Shown here one piece after another: positions 1-9,823 of a DNA stretch of 43,202 nucleotides. Location of the stretch: assembly GCA_026994745.1 (NCBI GenBank), contig JALWPZ010000229.1, positions 1 to 43,202 of the forward strand, given 5' to 3'. Position 1 is the stretch's first letter; each line of letters starts with the position of its first letter. This DNA comes from Campylobacteraceae bacterium (GTDB lineage Bacteria; Campylobacterota; Campylobacteria; Campylobacterales; Sulfurovaceae). Under the pieces are notes generated by a model, which ran no database searches, was not told the DNA's origin, and saw only the letters and a list, made by a program, of their open reading frames with translations. The position numbers and the translations under genes were made by a program.

Positions 1-418
1 GGTCCCGTTTGGCAAGATCGAGATAGAATCGGATGAGGTCGGGTAGATCCTCGGGTCGTTCCCGAAGGGTGGGCATGTGATAGAGGAAAGCGAAGAGCTG
101 GTCGTACCGGTCGTTGGGTCCGTCGGTATCGGCGACGGCGATGATCCGCTTCCCTTCCAGGGGCAGGGCCTCGGGCTCCTCCAGCGCTTCGAAATGTTCG
201 ATGATCAACTCCTGTTCCCGCTCCAGCAGCTGGGTCAATTCCCGAAGATCCCGTGCGTCGACCCGGGGGAGCTGAGGAAAGATCCGTCGGATCAGGGTCC
301 GTTTCCCACTGCAGGGCTCCCCCATCAGAAGGCAGGAGACGAAGAGGTTCCGGCTCAGTTTCAGACTCTCTTCGATCTGTCGGACCGTCGGATTCTCGCT
401 GGGTATATATTCACTCAT
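1..418 (-). CDS. Degenerate sigma-54-activator-like AAA+ protein (partial, C-terminus off window)
   Basis: The first 139 codons are visible; the gene runs off the left edge. Residues about 33-40 form a Walker A loop (GEPCSGKR), and residues about 91-97 (IIAVADTD) resemble the Walker B/sensor strand of NtrC-family ATPases. A tail with LFAFLYHMPTLRERPEDLP closely follows the 'RLNVxxLPPLRERxEDIPxL' segment of bacterial enhancer-binding proteins. The GAFTGA loop that contacts sigma-54 is not present and the ATPase core is much shorter than in NtrC, so this looks like a reduced member of the family rather than a working activator. The ATG at 418 was chosen as the first in-frame start; its ribosome site is weak. 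It diverges from purL. Regulatory role is inference. Confidence 0.6.
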   Translation of the reverse strand, partial: MSEYIPSENPTVRQIEESLKLSRNLFVSCLLMGEPCSGKRTLIRRIFPQLPRVDARDLRELTQLLEREQELIIEHFEALEEPEALPLEGKRIIAVADTDGPNDRYDQLFAFLYHMPTLRERPEDLPDLIRFYLDLAKRD

Positions 419-519
419 TGGCTGTCCAATTTTCAATCTATTTTCCGTCCCAATGATATCAAAATCCGTGCAGCTGATCCCATTGGCTCTGGCCAACCTC
501 CTCTTTAGCCCCTTTTGAG

Positions 520-525
520 TAAAAT
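520..525 (+). promoter_or_regulatory. Possible -10 box for purL
   Basis: TAAAAT lies 33 bases before the purL start, in the gap between two divergent genes. No clear -35 box is seen, which is usual for the housekeeping sigma factor of this phylum. Confidence 0.35.
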
Positions 526-557
526 ATCCTCCATTTCAACCCTGCAAAAGGAAGGCA

Positions 558-2782
<2,225 letters not shown>

Positions 2783-2783
<1 letters not shown>

Positions 2784-3265
2784 TGAGTGATCTCCAGAGC
2801 GTAAGAAGATTCGCCGGAATCGTATTGCTCGGAGTGGCGCTTTGCAGTACTCTGAATGCGGCTTCCGAGAAGCCCTTCAAGCCCCAGGTGATGCTGGGGG
2901 ATATGATGCCAAACAAGATGCGGGAGCAGAACCGGGAAGTGGTGCGGCAGGCTGCCCTGTCTCTCTCGGAAGGACTGCCGAAGCAGGTGGACAAATTCAC
3001 GACTCTCCAAAGCATCGAAGCCAGGGACACGACGCTGCTTTATACCTTTTTGCTCGATGTGGGACTCAAAAGCGACGAGCAGATCCGAAAAGAGGGAGAG
3101 GATCGCATGCGCCGCAACGTAACCGCCGGTATCTGTCGAAGCTCCAAGCGCTTCCTGGATGCGGGGATCACCATCGCTTATCGTTATCTCAACGCCAATA
3201 CGAAGAAGGAGCTTTTTCGCTTCGATATCGACAAAAAAGCCTGTGAGACGATCGGCATGCCCTGA
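2783..3265 (+). CDS. Secreted protein of unknown function coupled to purL
   Basis: A 160-residue protein starting at the ATG that overlaps the purL stop as TGATG. Residues 1-27 form a signal peptide (RR near residue 8, then hydrophobic GIVLLGVALCSTLNA, likely cut after NAA), so the mature protein should be periplasmic or secreted. The C-terminal part (residues about 115-157) has two cysteines, in GICRSSKRFLDAG and DKKACETIG, which could form a disulfide around a small alpha/beta fold with a YRYLN strand. I do not recognise the family. Placement behind purL is probably transcriptional convenience; no functional link is visible. Confidence 0.75.
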
Positions 3266-3277
3266 CACGCATCTTCG

Positions 3278-3610
3278 TCACCGAAGCTCCTGCAACTCCT
3301 GATCGACCCAACGAAGGTAGGAATCCGTTCCATCCACGATGGGCATCAAAAGGATCTCGGGGACTTCATAACTGTGCAGGTCGTTGATGAGCGCCTCGAT
3401 GGCACCGAAGTGGCTGCTCCGGGTCTTGATCTCCAAACGGTATTCCGTACTCTCTTCCAGCTTTTCCTCCCAGCGATAGTGGCTTTCGATGGGTACGATC
3501 TGTATACAGGCGGCCAGCCGGGCGTTCAGCAGAGCCTGGGCGATCCGTCGAGCCTCTTCCTTCTCCGCGCTTGTGGTAATGACGATTCCATATTCCGATT
3601 TGATTTCCAT
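3278..3610 (-). CDS. cutA: CutA1-family divalent cation tolerance protein
   Basis: A 110-residue protein of the CutA1 family, small trimeric ferredoxin-like proteins linked to divalent metal tolerance. The hallmark segment ACIQIVPIESHYRWEEKLEE is present at residues about 33-52, followed by EYRLEIKTRSSHF and the C-terminal YEVPEILLMPIVDGTDSYLRWV. Length is normal. It converges on the upstream secreted gene with a 12-base gap and diverges from ruvA. No Shine-Dalgarno sequence is seen before the ATG, and a TATAAT lies only six bases upstream, so the messenger may be leaderless. The cellular role of CutA is poorly defined even in model species. Confidence 0.92.
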   Translation of the reverse strand: MEIKSEYGIVITTSAEKEEARRIAQALLNARLAACIQIVPIESHYRWEEKLEESTEYRLEIKTRSSHFGAIEALINDLHSYEVPEILLMPIVDGTDSYLRWVDQELQELR

Positions 3611-3616
3611 GACATG

Positions 3617-3622
3617 ATTATA
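3617..3622 (-). promoter_or_regulatory. -10 box of cutA, giving a probable leaderless transcript
   Basis: A perfect TATAAT on the minus strand ends six bases before the cutA ATG. Transcription starting about seven bases after the box would begin on the start codon itself. No purine-rich ribosome site lies between them. Confidence 0.5.
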
Positions 3623-3671
3623 TCGCGAGTCTCAATTTGAAATTCTCCGAGCAGTATGGGCTTCCTTGGGC

Positions 3672-3677
3672 TATAAT
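3672..3677 (+). promoter_or_regulatory. -10 box of ruvA
   Basis: Perfect TATAAT 20 bases before the ruvA ATG, followed by the AAAAGGGG ribosome site. The implied 5' leader is only about 14 bases. No good -35 box is seen. Confidence 0.55.
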
Positions 3678-3697
3678 GGCATCTAAAAAGGGGTGCG

Positions 3698-4252
3698 ATG
3701 ATCGTCGGAATCGAAGGTAGGGTGGAGGTCAAGGAGCCCACCTACCTGCATATCAATGTAAACGGTCTGATCTACGAGGTGAATGTCTCCATCAATACCT
3801 CCAATGCGGTTCAGGAGAAAGAGGTGAAACTCCTGGTGACCCAGATCCTACGGGAGGATGCCAATCTGCTCTACGGATTCGCGAACAAAAGCGAAAAGAA
3901 GATGTTCGATACCCTCCTGAAGATCAATGGGGTCGGACCCAAAGTGGCTCAGGCGGTCTGTTCCACCTTCACTCCGGAGACCTTCGCACGGATCGTGGCT
4001 TCCAAGGATGTGGGCTTGCTCAAACGGGTTCCTGGCATCGGCCCCAAAGCCGCGAGCCGGATCCTCGTGGAATTGGCCGACTTCATCGTCGACGGGGAGG
4101 AGAGCCCGGCCCTCGCCGATCACAACGAAGCGATGCTGGCGCTGGAGAGCCTCGGCTTCAAGAAAGAAGCCATTCGAAAAGCCCTGGCCGGAGAGAGTGG
4201 GGATACGGCGACGTTGGTGAAGATCGCTCTCAAGAAACTGCAACGTCTATAG
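3698..4252 (+). CDS. ruvA: Holliday junction branch migration subunit RuvA
   Basis: RuvA binds four-way DNA junctions and loads the RuvB motor during recombinational repair. At 184 residues it has the normal length. The N-terminal OB-fold begins [19 protein letters not shown]. Two helix-hairpin-helix motifs follow, [15 protein letters not shown] (about 72-86) and [16 protein letters not shown] (about 107-122), and the C-terminal RuvB-binding three-helix domain ([19 protein letters not shown]) is complete. RuvB and RuvC are not adjacent. The gene stands alone with its own TATAAT box and converges on a lipoprotein gene. Confidence 0.96.
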   Translation: MIVGIEGRVEVKEPTYLHINVNGLIYEVNVSINTSNAVQEKEVKLLVTQILREDANLLYGFANKSEKKMFDTLLKINGVGPKVAQAVCSTFTPETFARIVASKDVGLLKRVPGIGPKAASRILVELADFIVDGEESPALADHNEAMLALESLGFKKEAIRKALAGESGDTATLVKIALKKLQRL

Positions 4253-4266
4253 ATCCCCCCGTCTCA

Positions 4267-4638
4267 TCACTCCGGACCATCGATGGAGGTATTGTATCCG
4301 CCCCCATCTCCCTCGTCTCCCTGCTCGTCGCTTTGATCATCCGAGTTGCCTCCTGTGGAGGAAGAGGAACCCGAATCATTGGAGGATGTCTGGCCTCCGT
4401 CACTGGAGGAAGATCCCGTGTTCGCTGAGCCGGTACTGTCGTCAGCAGAGCTGTCATTCCCCAGATCTCCCGGACCATTTCCATCACTCCCCTCGTAGCA
4501 GATACCCCGATGATCTCCCTCCACACAATCGGGAACGTTGCCGAACTTCAATGCACTCTTTGGTCCACATCCAGTTGCAGTTAGCATGAATGCGACAAAG
4601 AGGCTCCACCCGATTGTTCTGTATTTCGAAACTCTCAT
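4267..4638 (-). CDS. Putative lipoprotein with Ser/Gly/Asp-rich low-complexity tail
   Basis: A 123-residue protein. The start at 4638 was chosen because AAAGGAGG lies six bases before it; a longer in-frame start 24 bases upstream lacks a ribosome site. Residues 1-24 are a type II signal ending in the lipobox LTATGC, so the cysteine is likely lipidated. A short segment with two more cysteines (VPDCVEGDHRGICYEG) follows, then about 70 residues made almost only of Ser, Gly, Asp, Asn, Thr and Gln. Such a tail is probably unfolded and acidic, perhaps a spacer or surface decoration. No family is recognised. Its upstream region is much more AT-rich than the neighbours. Confidence 0.75.
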   Translation of the reverse strand: MRVSKYRTIGWSLFVAFMLTATGCGPKSALKFGNVPDCVEGDHRGICYEGSDGNGPGDLGNDSSADDSTGSANTGSSSSDGGQTSSNDSGSSSSTGGNSDDQSDEQGDEGDGGGYNTSIDGPE

Positions 4639-4661
4639 GGCGTCCTCCTTTGCTGGGACCA

Positions 4662-4679
4662 AGATTAAATTAATAATCT
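4662..4679. repeat. AT-rich inverted repeat upstream of the lipoprotein gene
   Basis: AGATTA, a six-base AATTAA spacer, then TAATCT, located 24-41 bases upstream of the lipoprotein start. Its place in the promoter region makes it a possible operator, but a chance palindrome in AT-rich DNA is equally possible. Confidence 0.3.
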
Positions 4680-4844
4680 CTGAAACTAGATTACTACTTT
4701 TAAACTTAATTATTTGTTAAATAAATCAGTTTGTGTGGAGACACGATGAATGAAAAAACGTTGGGATAAGGGATCTTGTAGGGTGGTGAAAACTTGTTGC
4801 TGGATTTGGAAGGTTGGAAGGAGTTCCTGGCTTCCTAGCGGTGA

Positions 4845-5390
4845 TCAATCCGTGGAGGTTTTTCGGAAGAAGTCCCGGACGTATTCGTAGCCACTGTAGA
4901 GAGTAAGGGCAACGGCGATCCAGAGGAGGAGGATCCCACCCGGCCACTCCATGAGGAGAAAACCAATGGCGATCATCTGTGCGACGGTCTTGACCTTGCC
5001 CATCCAGCTGGCGGATACGTCGAATCCCTGGCTCATGGCGGAGACGCGCAATCCCGTGATGAAGAGTTCCCGGGTGAGGATGAGGTAGATGGCCCAGGGG
5101 GAGGCCCGATCGAGCATCATCAGTCCCAGGAATCCGGCGAGGGTCAGCATCTTGTCGGCCAGGGGGTCCAGGATGGCTCCCAGGGTTGTTACCTGGTTGA
5201 AGGTCCGGGCGATGTACCCGTCGAAGAAGTCGGTGGCGCTGGCCAGGACGAAGAGAAAGGCGGCCGCGTAGTCGAGCCAACTGTAGTGGATCCCCTGGAA
5301 GATGCTCCAGTCCCGGTCTACCAGGAGCATGAACATCAGGGGCGCCATCAAGAGGCGGATGAAGGCGAGGAGGTTGGGGACGTTATACAT
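4845..5390 (-). CDS. pgsA: CDP-diacylglycerol-glycerol-3-phosphate 3-phosphatidyltransferase
   Basis: Inner-membrane enzyme making phosphatidylglycerol phosphate, the first committed step to phosphatidylglycerol. The CDP-alcohol phosphotransferase signature D-x2-D-G-x2-A-R-x8-G-x3-D-x3-D is seen as DFFDGYIARTFNQVTTLGAI followed by LDPLADK. The protein is 181 residues, with several hydrophobic segments (FLFVLASAT, LAGFLGLMML, AIGFLLMEW, ILLLWIAVALTLY). The start at 5390 was chosen over one 24 bases upstream because AGGAGGGATC lies directly before it. It follows fabL as the last gene of the pyrD-dapA strand group; the same neighbourhood is known in Helicobacter. The start codon and ribosome site lie inside a long perfect palindrome. 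Confidence 0.93.
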   Translation of the reverse strand: MYNVPNLLAFIRLLMAPLMFMLLVDRDWSIFQGIHYSWLDYAAAFLFVLASATDFFDGYIARTFNQVTTLGAILDPLADKMLTLAGFLGLMMLDRASPWAIYLILTRELFITGLRVSAMSQGFDVSASWMGKVKTVAQMIAIGFLLMEWPGGILLLWIAVALTLYSGYEYVRDFFRKTSTD

Positions 5391-5415
5391 GATCCCTCCT
5401 GTAGGAGGGATCATG
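5388..5415. repeat. Perfect 13-bp palindrome covering the pgsA ribosome site and start codon
   Basis: Both arms are CATGATCCCTCCT and its complement, separated by two bases. On the minus strand the right arm contains AGGAGG and the pgsA ATG, so the RNA could fold to hide both. Because it is symmetric, the plus strand also has AGGAGG followed by ATG. Confidence 0.8.
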
Positions 5416-5442
5416 AGCGAGGAGTGTGGAGTGAGGAGTGAG
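5415..5442. repeat. Four-unit heptamer array (GAGTGAG type)
   Basis: Four consecutive 7-mers: GAGCGAG, GAGTGTG, GAGTGAG, GAGTGAG, in the fabL-pgsA gap directly beside the pgsA palindrome. It belongs to the same family as the arrays near 15.5, 21.8, 30.7 and 31.3 kb. Confidence 0.8.
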
Positions 5443-5502
5443 AAACGACTGTTGTGGGTACCACGTCTTCTTGATCAGCATCTCTTCGTTCTTCCATCGT
5501 TT

Positions 5503-5519
5503 CGCTGATTTCATCAGCG
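5503..5519. repeat. Hairpin over the fabL stop codon
   Basis: Seven-base stem CGCTGAT / ATCAGCG with a TTC loop. The fabL stop codon (5514-5516 on the minus strand) lies in one arm. There is no U-run, so it is not a classic intrinsic terminator; it may protect the 3' end or halt transcription with help. Confidence 0.7.
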
Positions 5520-6296
5520 GAACGTCGTTCCTCCGTCGACCACCAGAGTATGTCCCGTGATCCAGCTGGCGTCGTCACTGCAGAGGAAAAGAACGGCACC
5601 GGCCAGATCCTCGGGAGTCCCCATTCGGTTCAGAGCGGAGCGTTTGATGGTCTCGGCCTTGACCTCTTCATAGTTGGTAAAGGCACGCAGGGCGTCGGTC
5701 TCGATGGGCCCGCCGCTGACGGCGTTGACGCGGATGTTCCATTCGCCCAGCTCCACAGCGGCGTAGCGGGCCATCGCTTCTACGGCAGCTTTATTGGTAC
5801 CATGGCCGGCGTAGTTCTCGATGTAGATCCGGTTGCCGGTGGAGCTGAGGGTCACGATGGCACCACCGCCGACCTTCTGCATCCGTTTGGCCGCCTCCTG
5901 GCTGCCGGCGACGAAGGCTCCCACGGTGGCCATATAGATATTGGCCAATCCTTTCTTGGGACGGAGCTTCATGAACTTCCCGTAACCCCCCACGACGGGC
6001 CGGCCGTAGATCATGGCGTTGGAGACGAAGTAATCGACCCGGTCGAAATCCTCGTCGATCGCCTCGAAAAGAGGCTTGAACTGATCGGTATCCAGAATAT
6101 CCAGGGGGTAGCAGCGGGCTTTGACGCCGTAGTCGCTCTCCAACTCTTTGGCGAAGTTCTCGGCGGCCTCTTTGTTGGAGTTGTAGGTGAAGGCGACATT
6201 GACGCCATTCTGGGCGAACTTTTCGGCGGTAGCCTTGCCGATCCCTTTGGTGGCACCGGTGATGACCAGGGTCTTGCCCTTCATGCTTTCGTACAT
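5514..6296 (-). CDS. fabL: FabL-type enoyl-[acyl-carrier-protein] reductase (SDR family)
   Basis: A 260-residue short-chain dehydrogenase, probably the last reduction step of each fatty-acid elongation cycle, using NADPH. The nucleotide loop TGATKGIG (13-20) is of the classical SDR kind, but the active-site pair is Tyr162-x6-Lys169 (YAGHGTNK), the spacing of enoyl-ACP reductases rather than Tyr-x3-Lys. The stretches ENYAGHGTNKAAVEAMARY and VNAVSGGPIETDALRAF closely resemble Bacillus FabL. Orthologues in this phylum have been annotated as hydroxysteroid dehydrogenase-like. The start at 6296 has GGGAG nine bases upstream, inside the dapA end. It follows dapA with a one-base gap. FabL enzymes of Bacillus tolerate triclosan; whether this one does is inference. 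Confidence 0.85.
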   Translation of the reverse strand: MYESMKGKTLVITGATKGIGKATAEKFAQNGVNVAFTYNSNKEAAENFAKELESDYGVKARCYPLDILDTDQFKPLFEAIDEDFDRVDYFVSNAMIYGRPVVGGYGKFMKLRPKKGLANIYMATVGAFVAGSQEAAKRMQKVGGGAIVTLSSTGNRIYIENYAGHGTNKAAVEAMARYAAVELGEWNIRVNAVSGGPIETDALRAFTNYEEVKAETIKRSALNRMGTPEDLAGAVLFLCSDDASWITGHTLVVDGGTTFR

Positions 6297-6297
6297 A

Positions 6298-7194
6298 TTA
6301 GTTCACTCCCGGAATGGTGTAATTTTTCAGAGCCTCTTCGATCTTTTTCATATTTTCACTGCTGGGGGCCACCAGGGGGAGACGGTATTCCAGAGTGGGA
6401 ATGAGGCCCGCGATGTACATGGCGGCTTTGACGGGGATGGGGTTGGACTCCACGAACATCGCCTTGTTGATGGGGTAGAGGGAGTCGTTGATCGCCTTGG
6501 ATGCGGCCAGGTCTCCCTCCAGCGCCGTATGGACCAGCTTCGATTTGAGATCGGGCAGCAGGTTCGCCGTGACCGAAATGATTCCCTGGGCGCCGTTGGC
6601 CAGTAGGGGGTAGTCGATGGCGTCGTCGCCGCTGACCAGGCAGAGCTCCGGGCGGGCGGCCAGAAGATCCACGGCCCGCTCCATGGAACCGGTGGCCTCT
6701 TTGATGGCGTAGATGTTAGGAACTTCGTCGAAGAGGCGGAAGACCGTGGCGGGCTGGATATCCACGGAGGTCCGTCCCGGCACGTTGTAGAGCATCACGG
6801 GGATCTTCACCGCTTCGGCCAGAGCTTTGTAGTGCTGATAGAGCCCCTCCTGGGAGGGTTTGTTGTAGTAGGGGGCGACGGAGAGCAGGGCGTCGGCACC
6901 GCAGGCCTCGGCATGGCGGGCGATATCGATGGCTTCATGGGTGGCGTTGGAGCCGGCACCGGCGACCACTTTGACACCGGTACCCTTGCAGACCTCCACG
7001 GCGATCTCGATGCAGCGTTTGTGCTCGTCGTGGCTGAGGGTGGCGCTTTCGCCGGTGGTGCCCACGGGGACGACCCCGTCCATGCCGTGTCGGATCTGTC
7101 GGCGGATCAACTCCGCGTAGGTGGCCTCGTCGAGGCTGTTGTTCTTGAATGGGGTGACCAGGGCGGTCATCGCCCCGCAGGGATTTTGGCTCAT
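6298..7194 (-). CDS. dapA: 4-hydroxy-tetrahydrodipicolinate synthase
   Basis: Condenses pyruvate with aspartate semialdehyde in lysine and diaminopimelate synthesis; cytosolic tetramer. At 298 residues it is full length. The pyruvate Schiff-base lysine is Lys165 in YAIKEATG, with catalytic Tyr136 in YNVPGRTS and the GTTGES motif (45-50). The start codon overlaps the stop of the upstream M16 peptidase gene (ATGA), and fabL follows after one base, so these are one operon. The order peptidase-dapA-SDR is the same as in Helicobacter and Campylobacter. Confidence 0.97.
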   Translation of the reverse strand: MSQNPCGAMTALVTPFKNNSLDEATYAELIRRQIRHGMDGVVPVGTTGESATLSHDEHKRCIEIAVEVCKGTGVKVVAGAGSNATHEAIDIARHAEACGADALLSVAPYYNKPSQEGLYQHYKALAEAVKIPVMLYNVPGRTSVDIQPATVFRLFDEVPNIYAIKEATGSMERAVDLLAARPELCLVSGDDAIDYPLLANGAQGIISVTANLLPDLKSKLVHTALEGDLAASKAINDSLYPINKAMFVESNPIPVKAAMYIAGLIPTLEYRLPLVAPSSENMKKIEEALKNYTIPGVN

Positions 7195-8471
7195 TGCTCG
7201 TTGCTCCTGAGGATGATGGTGGTCGATCGAGTGTTGTCGAAGTATTTTCGGGCGACCTCTTTGACCATTTCGGGGGTAATTTTATCCAAATCTTCCTCAT
7301 ACTCCAGCAGAGGCTTTAGGTCGCCCCGGGCCAGATAGGAGCCAAAGAGGGTGGCGGTGGAGGAGGAGCTCTCCAGTTCGTGGATGAAATCGACCTTGGT
7401 GTTGAGTCGGATCTTTCTCAGTTCCTCTTCGCTGACCCCCTCGGTCTTGATCCGCTCGATCTCTTGGAGGATCGCCTTTTCCAGCTCTTCGGCCTTGACG
7501 CCGGGGTTGGCCATGGCGAGGAAGAGGAAGACCCCCGGATCCTTCAGCTCCATATTGTAGCCGTAGACCTGGGTGGCGAGCTGGCGTTTCTGGACCAGTT
7601 CGCTGTAGAGGCGACCGCTCTTTCCGCTGCTGAGGATCTCGGCGATCATGGAGAGGACCACCTGGTCCCTGTGGCGAAAATCGGGGATGGAGTAGGCGAT
7701 AGCCACGGTCTCGGCGGTATTGTTCTCTTTGTGCAGAACCACCCGCTTGGTCCCGTCGGAGGGGGGCTCGTAGGGGGTATTGGTGGTGATGAGTGAACAG
7801 TTGCACTCCTCTTTGGGGGGCCGTACCTTCCCGAAGGTCTCTTCGGCGGTTCTGAACACCTCGTCGGGGTCGACATCGCCGGCGACGATGAGGATGGCGT
7901 TGTCGGGGCGGTAGAAACGGCGGTGGAACTCCCGGATATCCTCGATCTTCCAATTCTGGATGTCGTGCATGAAGCCGATGGGGGTCCAGTGGTAACTGTG
8001 CTCCACGTAGTGGGTGTTGAAGAGACGGAAGTAGAGATAGCCGATGGGGTTGTTGTCGGTGCGCCAGCGCCGCTCCTCGGCGACGACATTGCGCTCCTTC
8101 TGGAACTCTTCATCGGTCAGGTTGAGGTTGCTCATCAATTCCGCGTAGAGTTCCATCGCCATCTCCATGTTGGGGGTGGAGGATTTGATGAAGTAGTGGG
8201 TGTAATCAAAGCCGGTGGAGGCGTTGTTGACCCCGCCGTGGGATTTGACGATCTTGTCGAACTCCCCCTCTTCGAGGTGTTTGGTGGATTTGAAGTTCAT
8301 ATGCTCCAGCATATGGGCGATCCCGGTCTTGCCCAGGATCTCGTCCCGGCTGCCGACCTTGTAGAAGATGTCGGTGGTGATGACCCCCGTGCCGTTCTCC
8401 AGCGGGATCGCGTAGACCTCCAGCCCGTTGGCCAGGGTCTTGTGGAAATATTTGGGTAGTGAGTTTGCCAT
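7191..8471 (-). CDS. M16 family zinc peptidase
   Basis: A 426-residue protein of the pitrilysin/processing-protease family. The inverted zinc motif HMLEH is at 53-57 and the distal zinc glutamate lies in VVAEERRWR near 129-137. An N-terminal catalytic half and a C-terminal inactive-type half are both visible. The start at 8471 (MANSLPKYF) was chosen because AGGAGC lies before it. The frame stays open for 55 more codons upstream, but that stretch reads through repeat DNA. With this start there is no signal peptide, although an LPGAL-like hydrophobic run just upstream could give one if translation began earlier. It is coupled to dapA by a four-base overlap. The substrate is unknown; orthologues keep this position across the phylum. 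Confidence 0.9.
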   Translation of the reverse strand: MANSLPKYFHKTLANGLEVYAIPLENGTGVITTDIFYKVGSRDEILGKTGIAHMLEHMNFKSTKHLEEGEFDKIVKSHGGVNNASTGFDYTHYFIKSSTPNMEMAMELYAELMSNLNLTDEEFQKERNVVAEERRWRTDNNPIGYLYFRLFNTHYVEHSYHWTPIGFMHDIQNWKIEDIREFHRRFYRPDNAILIVAGDVDPDEVFRTAEETFGKVRPPKEECNCSLITTNTPYEPPSDGTKRVVLHKENNTAETVAIAYSIPDFRHRDQVVLSMIAEILSSGKSGRLYSELVQKRQLATQVYGYNMELKDPGVFLFLAMANPGVKAEELEKAILQEIERIKTEGVSEEELRKIRLNTKVDFIHELESSSSTATLFGSYLARGDLKPLLEYEEDLDKITPEMVKEVARKYFDNTRSTTIILRSNEQ

Positions 8472-8486
8472 AAGTGCTCCTGGGAA

Positions 8487-8674
8487 CAGCAGCGTAAGCG
8501 CTGCTGCAGTGAGTAGTGAGTAGTGAGTAGTGAGTAGTTTTTGGATGAAATTTCTACGAAATTTCTTTAATTTCATACACATTTCCAGACTTCTTCTTTT
8601 TGTAATAACTGATAAAAGCTTCGCGCAGCGAAGCATACCAAAATTCCTAACTCCTAACTCCTAACTCCTCACTC
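8487..8674. repeat. Composite intergenic repeat between pyrD and the M16 gene
   Basis: From left to right: an 8-bp perfect hairpin CAGCAGCG-TAAG-CGCTGCTG (8487-8506); four perfect AGTGAGT heptamers (8508-8535); about 80 bases of AT-rich DNA; a 7-bp hairpin GCTTCGC-GCA-GCGAAGC (8618-8634); the motif GCATACCAAAATT; and four heptamers CTAACTC, CTAACTC, CTAACTC, CTCACTC (8647-8674). The last array supplies the pyrD stop codon and its last eight codons. Read on the minus strand the order heptamers, AATTTTGGTATGC, hairpin is the same as near 21.8, 22.8 and 30.7 kb. Confidence 0.85.
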
Positions 8675-9738
8675 TTTTTCCAATCCGCTCCCACCGCTTC
8701 GGAGATGTTCTCGAAGCCGTCGGCCTTGAGCAAGCGGATCAGTCCGAGGTTGATGCGCTCGATGAGGGCGGGCCCTTCGTAGATCAGCAGGCTGTAGACC
8801 TGTACCAGGCTGGCGCCCATACGGATGCGGCGGTAGGCCTCTTCGGGGCCATCGATGCCGCCTACGGAGATGAGCAGGGTTTTGTCGTGGAACTCCCTGC
8901 CGATGGCGGAGAAGAGTTCTCTCGATTTCTCCGTCAGCAGGGCTCCGCTGATGCCGCCGAAGTTTCGAGCGTGGGGGGTGAGGGAGTAGTCGACGGTGGT
9001 GTTGGTGGCGATGATCCCCGCCGCTCCGGCTTCCACGGCGACGTGGCAGAGTTCCAGGGCCTGTTCGGCGCTCATATCGGGGGCGATCTTCAGGAAGATC
9101 GGCTTGTCGGTGACGGATCGCCCGATGCGAAAGACTTCCCGGATGAAGGATTCGTTCTGTAGGTCCCGCAGGCCCGGTGTGTTGGGAGAGGAGATGTTGA
9201 TGACGATGTAGGTGCCGTAATCGCGAAACGTTTTGAAGAGGGTTTCGTAGTCGTGCAAAGCCTCGTTCTCGGGCGTGGTCTTGTTCTTTCCGATGTTGAC
9301 GCCGATGGGGTAGTCGAAGAAGCGTAGTTTTTTCAGACGCTTGGCCATATGCCAGGCCCCCTTGTTGTTGAAGCCCATGGCGTTCTGGATGGAGCGGTCC
9401 TCCACCAGGCGGAAGAGCCGGGGTTTGGGGTTGCCGGGCTGAGGGCGGGGTGTGACGGTGCCGATCTCGGTGAAGCCGAAGCCCAGAGCGGGGGTGCCGC
9501 GGACATAGTCGCCGTTCTTGTCGAATCCGGCGGCCAACCCTAGCGGATTCCGGAACAATCGTCCGAAAAGGGTCTGATGGAGCCGGGGATCGTCCACGAA
9601 ATAGCGGTCGATCATGGCTTCCCAGGCCGGAGGACAATTGGGGAGGGTTCGCAGGCCGAAACCGGCCAGAGTGTGGGCGGTCTCCGGATCCAGACGGAAC
9701 ATCATGGATTTCAGGGTGTCGTAACTGAAAAAGGACAT
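8647..9738 (-). CDS. pyrD: Dihydroorotate dehydrogenase (quinone), class 2
   Basis: Oxidises dihydroorotate to orotate in pyrimidine synthesis, passing electrons to the membrane quinone pool. The N-terminal amphipathic helix region (SYDTLKSMMFRLDPETAHTLAGFGLRTL) is typical of class 2 enzymes. It is followed by GLAAGFDKNGD, GFGFTEIGTVTPRPQPGNPKPRLFR, the FMN/substrate segment INISSPNTPGLRDLQ and IFLKIAPDMS, and the phosphate-binding end LLISVGGIDGPEEAYRRIRMGASLVQVYSLLIYEGPALI (shown here in two family blocks). The active base serine lies in the NISSPNTPG block. The protein is 363 residues. Its C-terminal SEELGVRS is encoded by a heptamer repeat array and is likely an acquired tail. First gene of the pyrD-pgsA strand group. 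Confidence 0.95.
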   Translation of the reverse strand: MSFFSYDTLKSMMFRLDPETAHTLAGFGLRTLPNCPPAWEAMIDRYFVDDPRLHQTLFGRLFRNPLGLAAGFDKNGDYVRGTPALGFGFTEIGTVTPRPQPGNPKPRLFRLVEDRSIQNAMGFNNKGAWHMAKRLKKLRFFDYPIGVNIGKNKTTPENEALHDYETLFKTFRDYGTYIVINISSPNTPGLRDLQNESFIREVFRIGRSVTDKPIFLKIAPDMSAEQALELCHVAVEAGAAGIIATNTTVDYSLTPHARNFGGISGALLTEKSRELFSAIGREFHDKTLLISVGGIDGPEEAYRRIRMGASLVQVYSLLIYEGPALIERINLGLIRLLKADGFENISEAVGADWKKSEELGVRS

Positions 9739-9763
9739 CGATAGCCTTCATTTTTTTGGAGAG

Positions 9764-9769
9764 ATTATA
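9764..9769 (-). promoter_or_regulatory. -10 box of pyrD
   Basis: Perfect TATAAT on the minus strand, 26 bases before the pyrD ATG. An 11-bp hairpin occupies the place where a -35 box would lie. Confidence 0.55.
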
Positions 9770-9770
9770 G

Positions 9771-9797
9771 CGAAGAAGCCTCTTCCAGGCTTCTTCG
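9771..9797. repeat. 11-bp hairpin upstream of the pyrD promoter
   Basis: CGAAGAAGCCT, a five-base loop, and AGGCTTCTTCG: a perfect stem directly upstream of the -10 box. It may end read-through from the gene upstream or act as a binding site; the sequence does not decide. Confidence 0.6.
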
Positions 9798-9823
9798 AAT
9801 GAGGAACCGTGTTTTTTTAATGT

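Noticed and set aside
4641-4662. An earlier start of the lipoprotein at 4662
   Set aside because: It lies on top of the AAAGGAGG ribosome site that serves the start at 4638.
5413-5508. A 31-codon plus-strand frame with AGGAGG and ATG in front
   Set aside because: The start signal is only the mirror arm of the pgsA palindrome, and the protein is read from heptamer repeat DNA.
8472-8636. An N-terminal extension of the M16 peptidase
   Set aside because: The extra codons run through a hairpin and the AGTGAGT array. A proper ribosome site lies just before the start at 8471.
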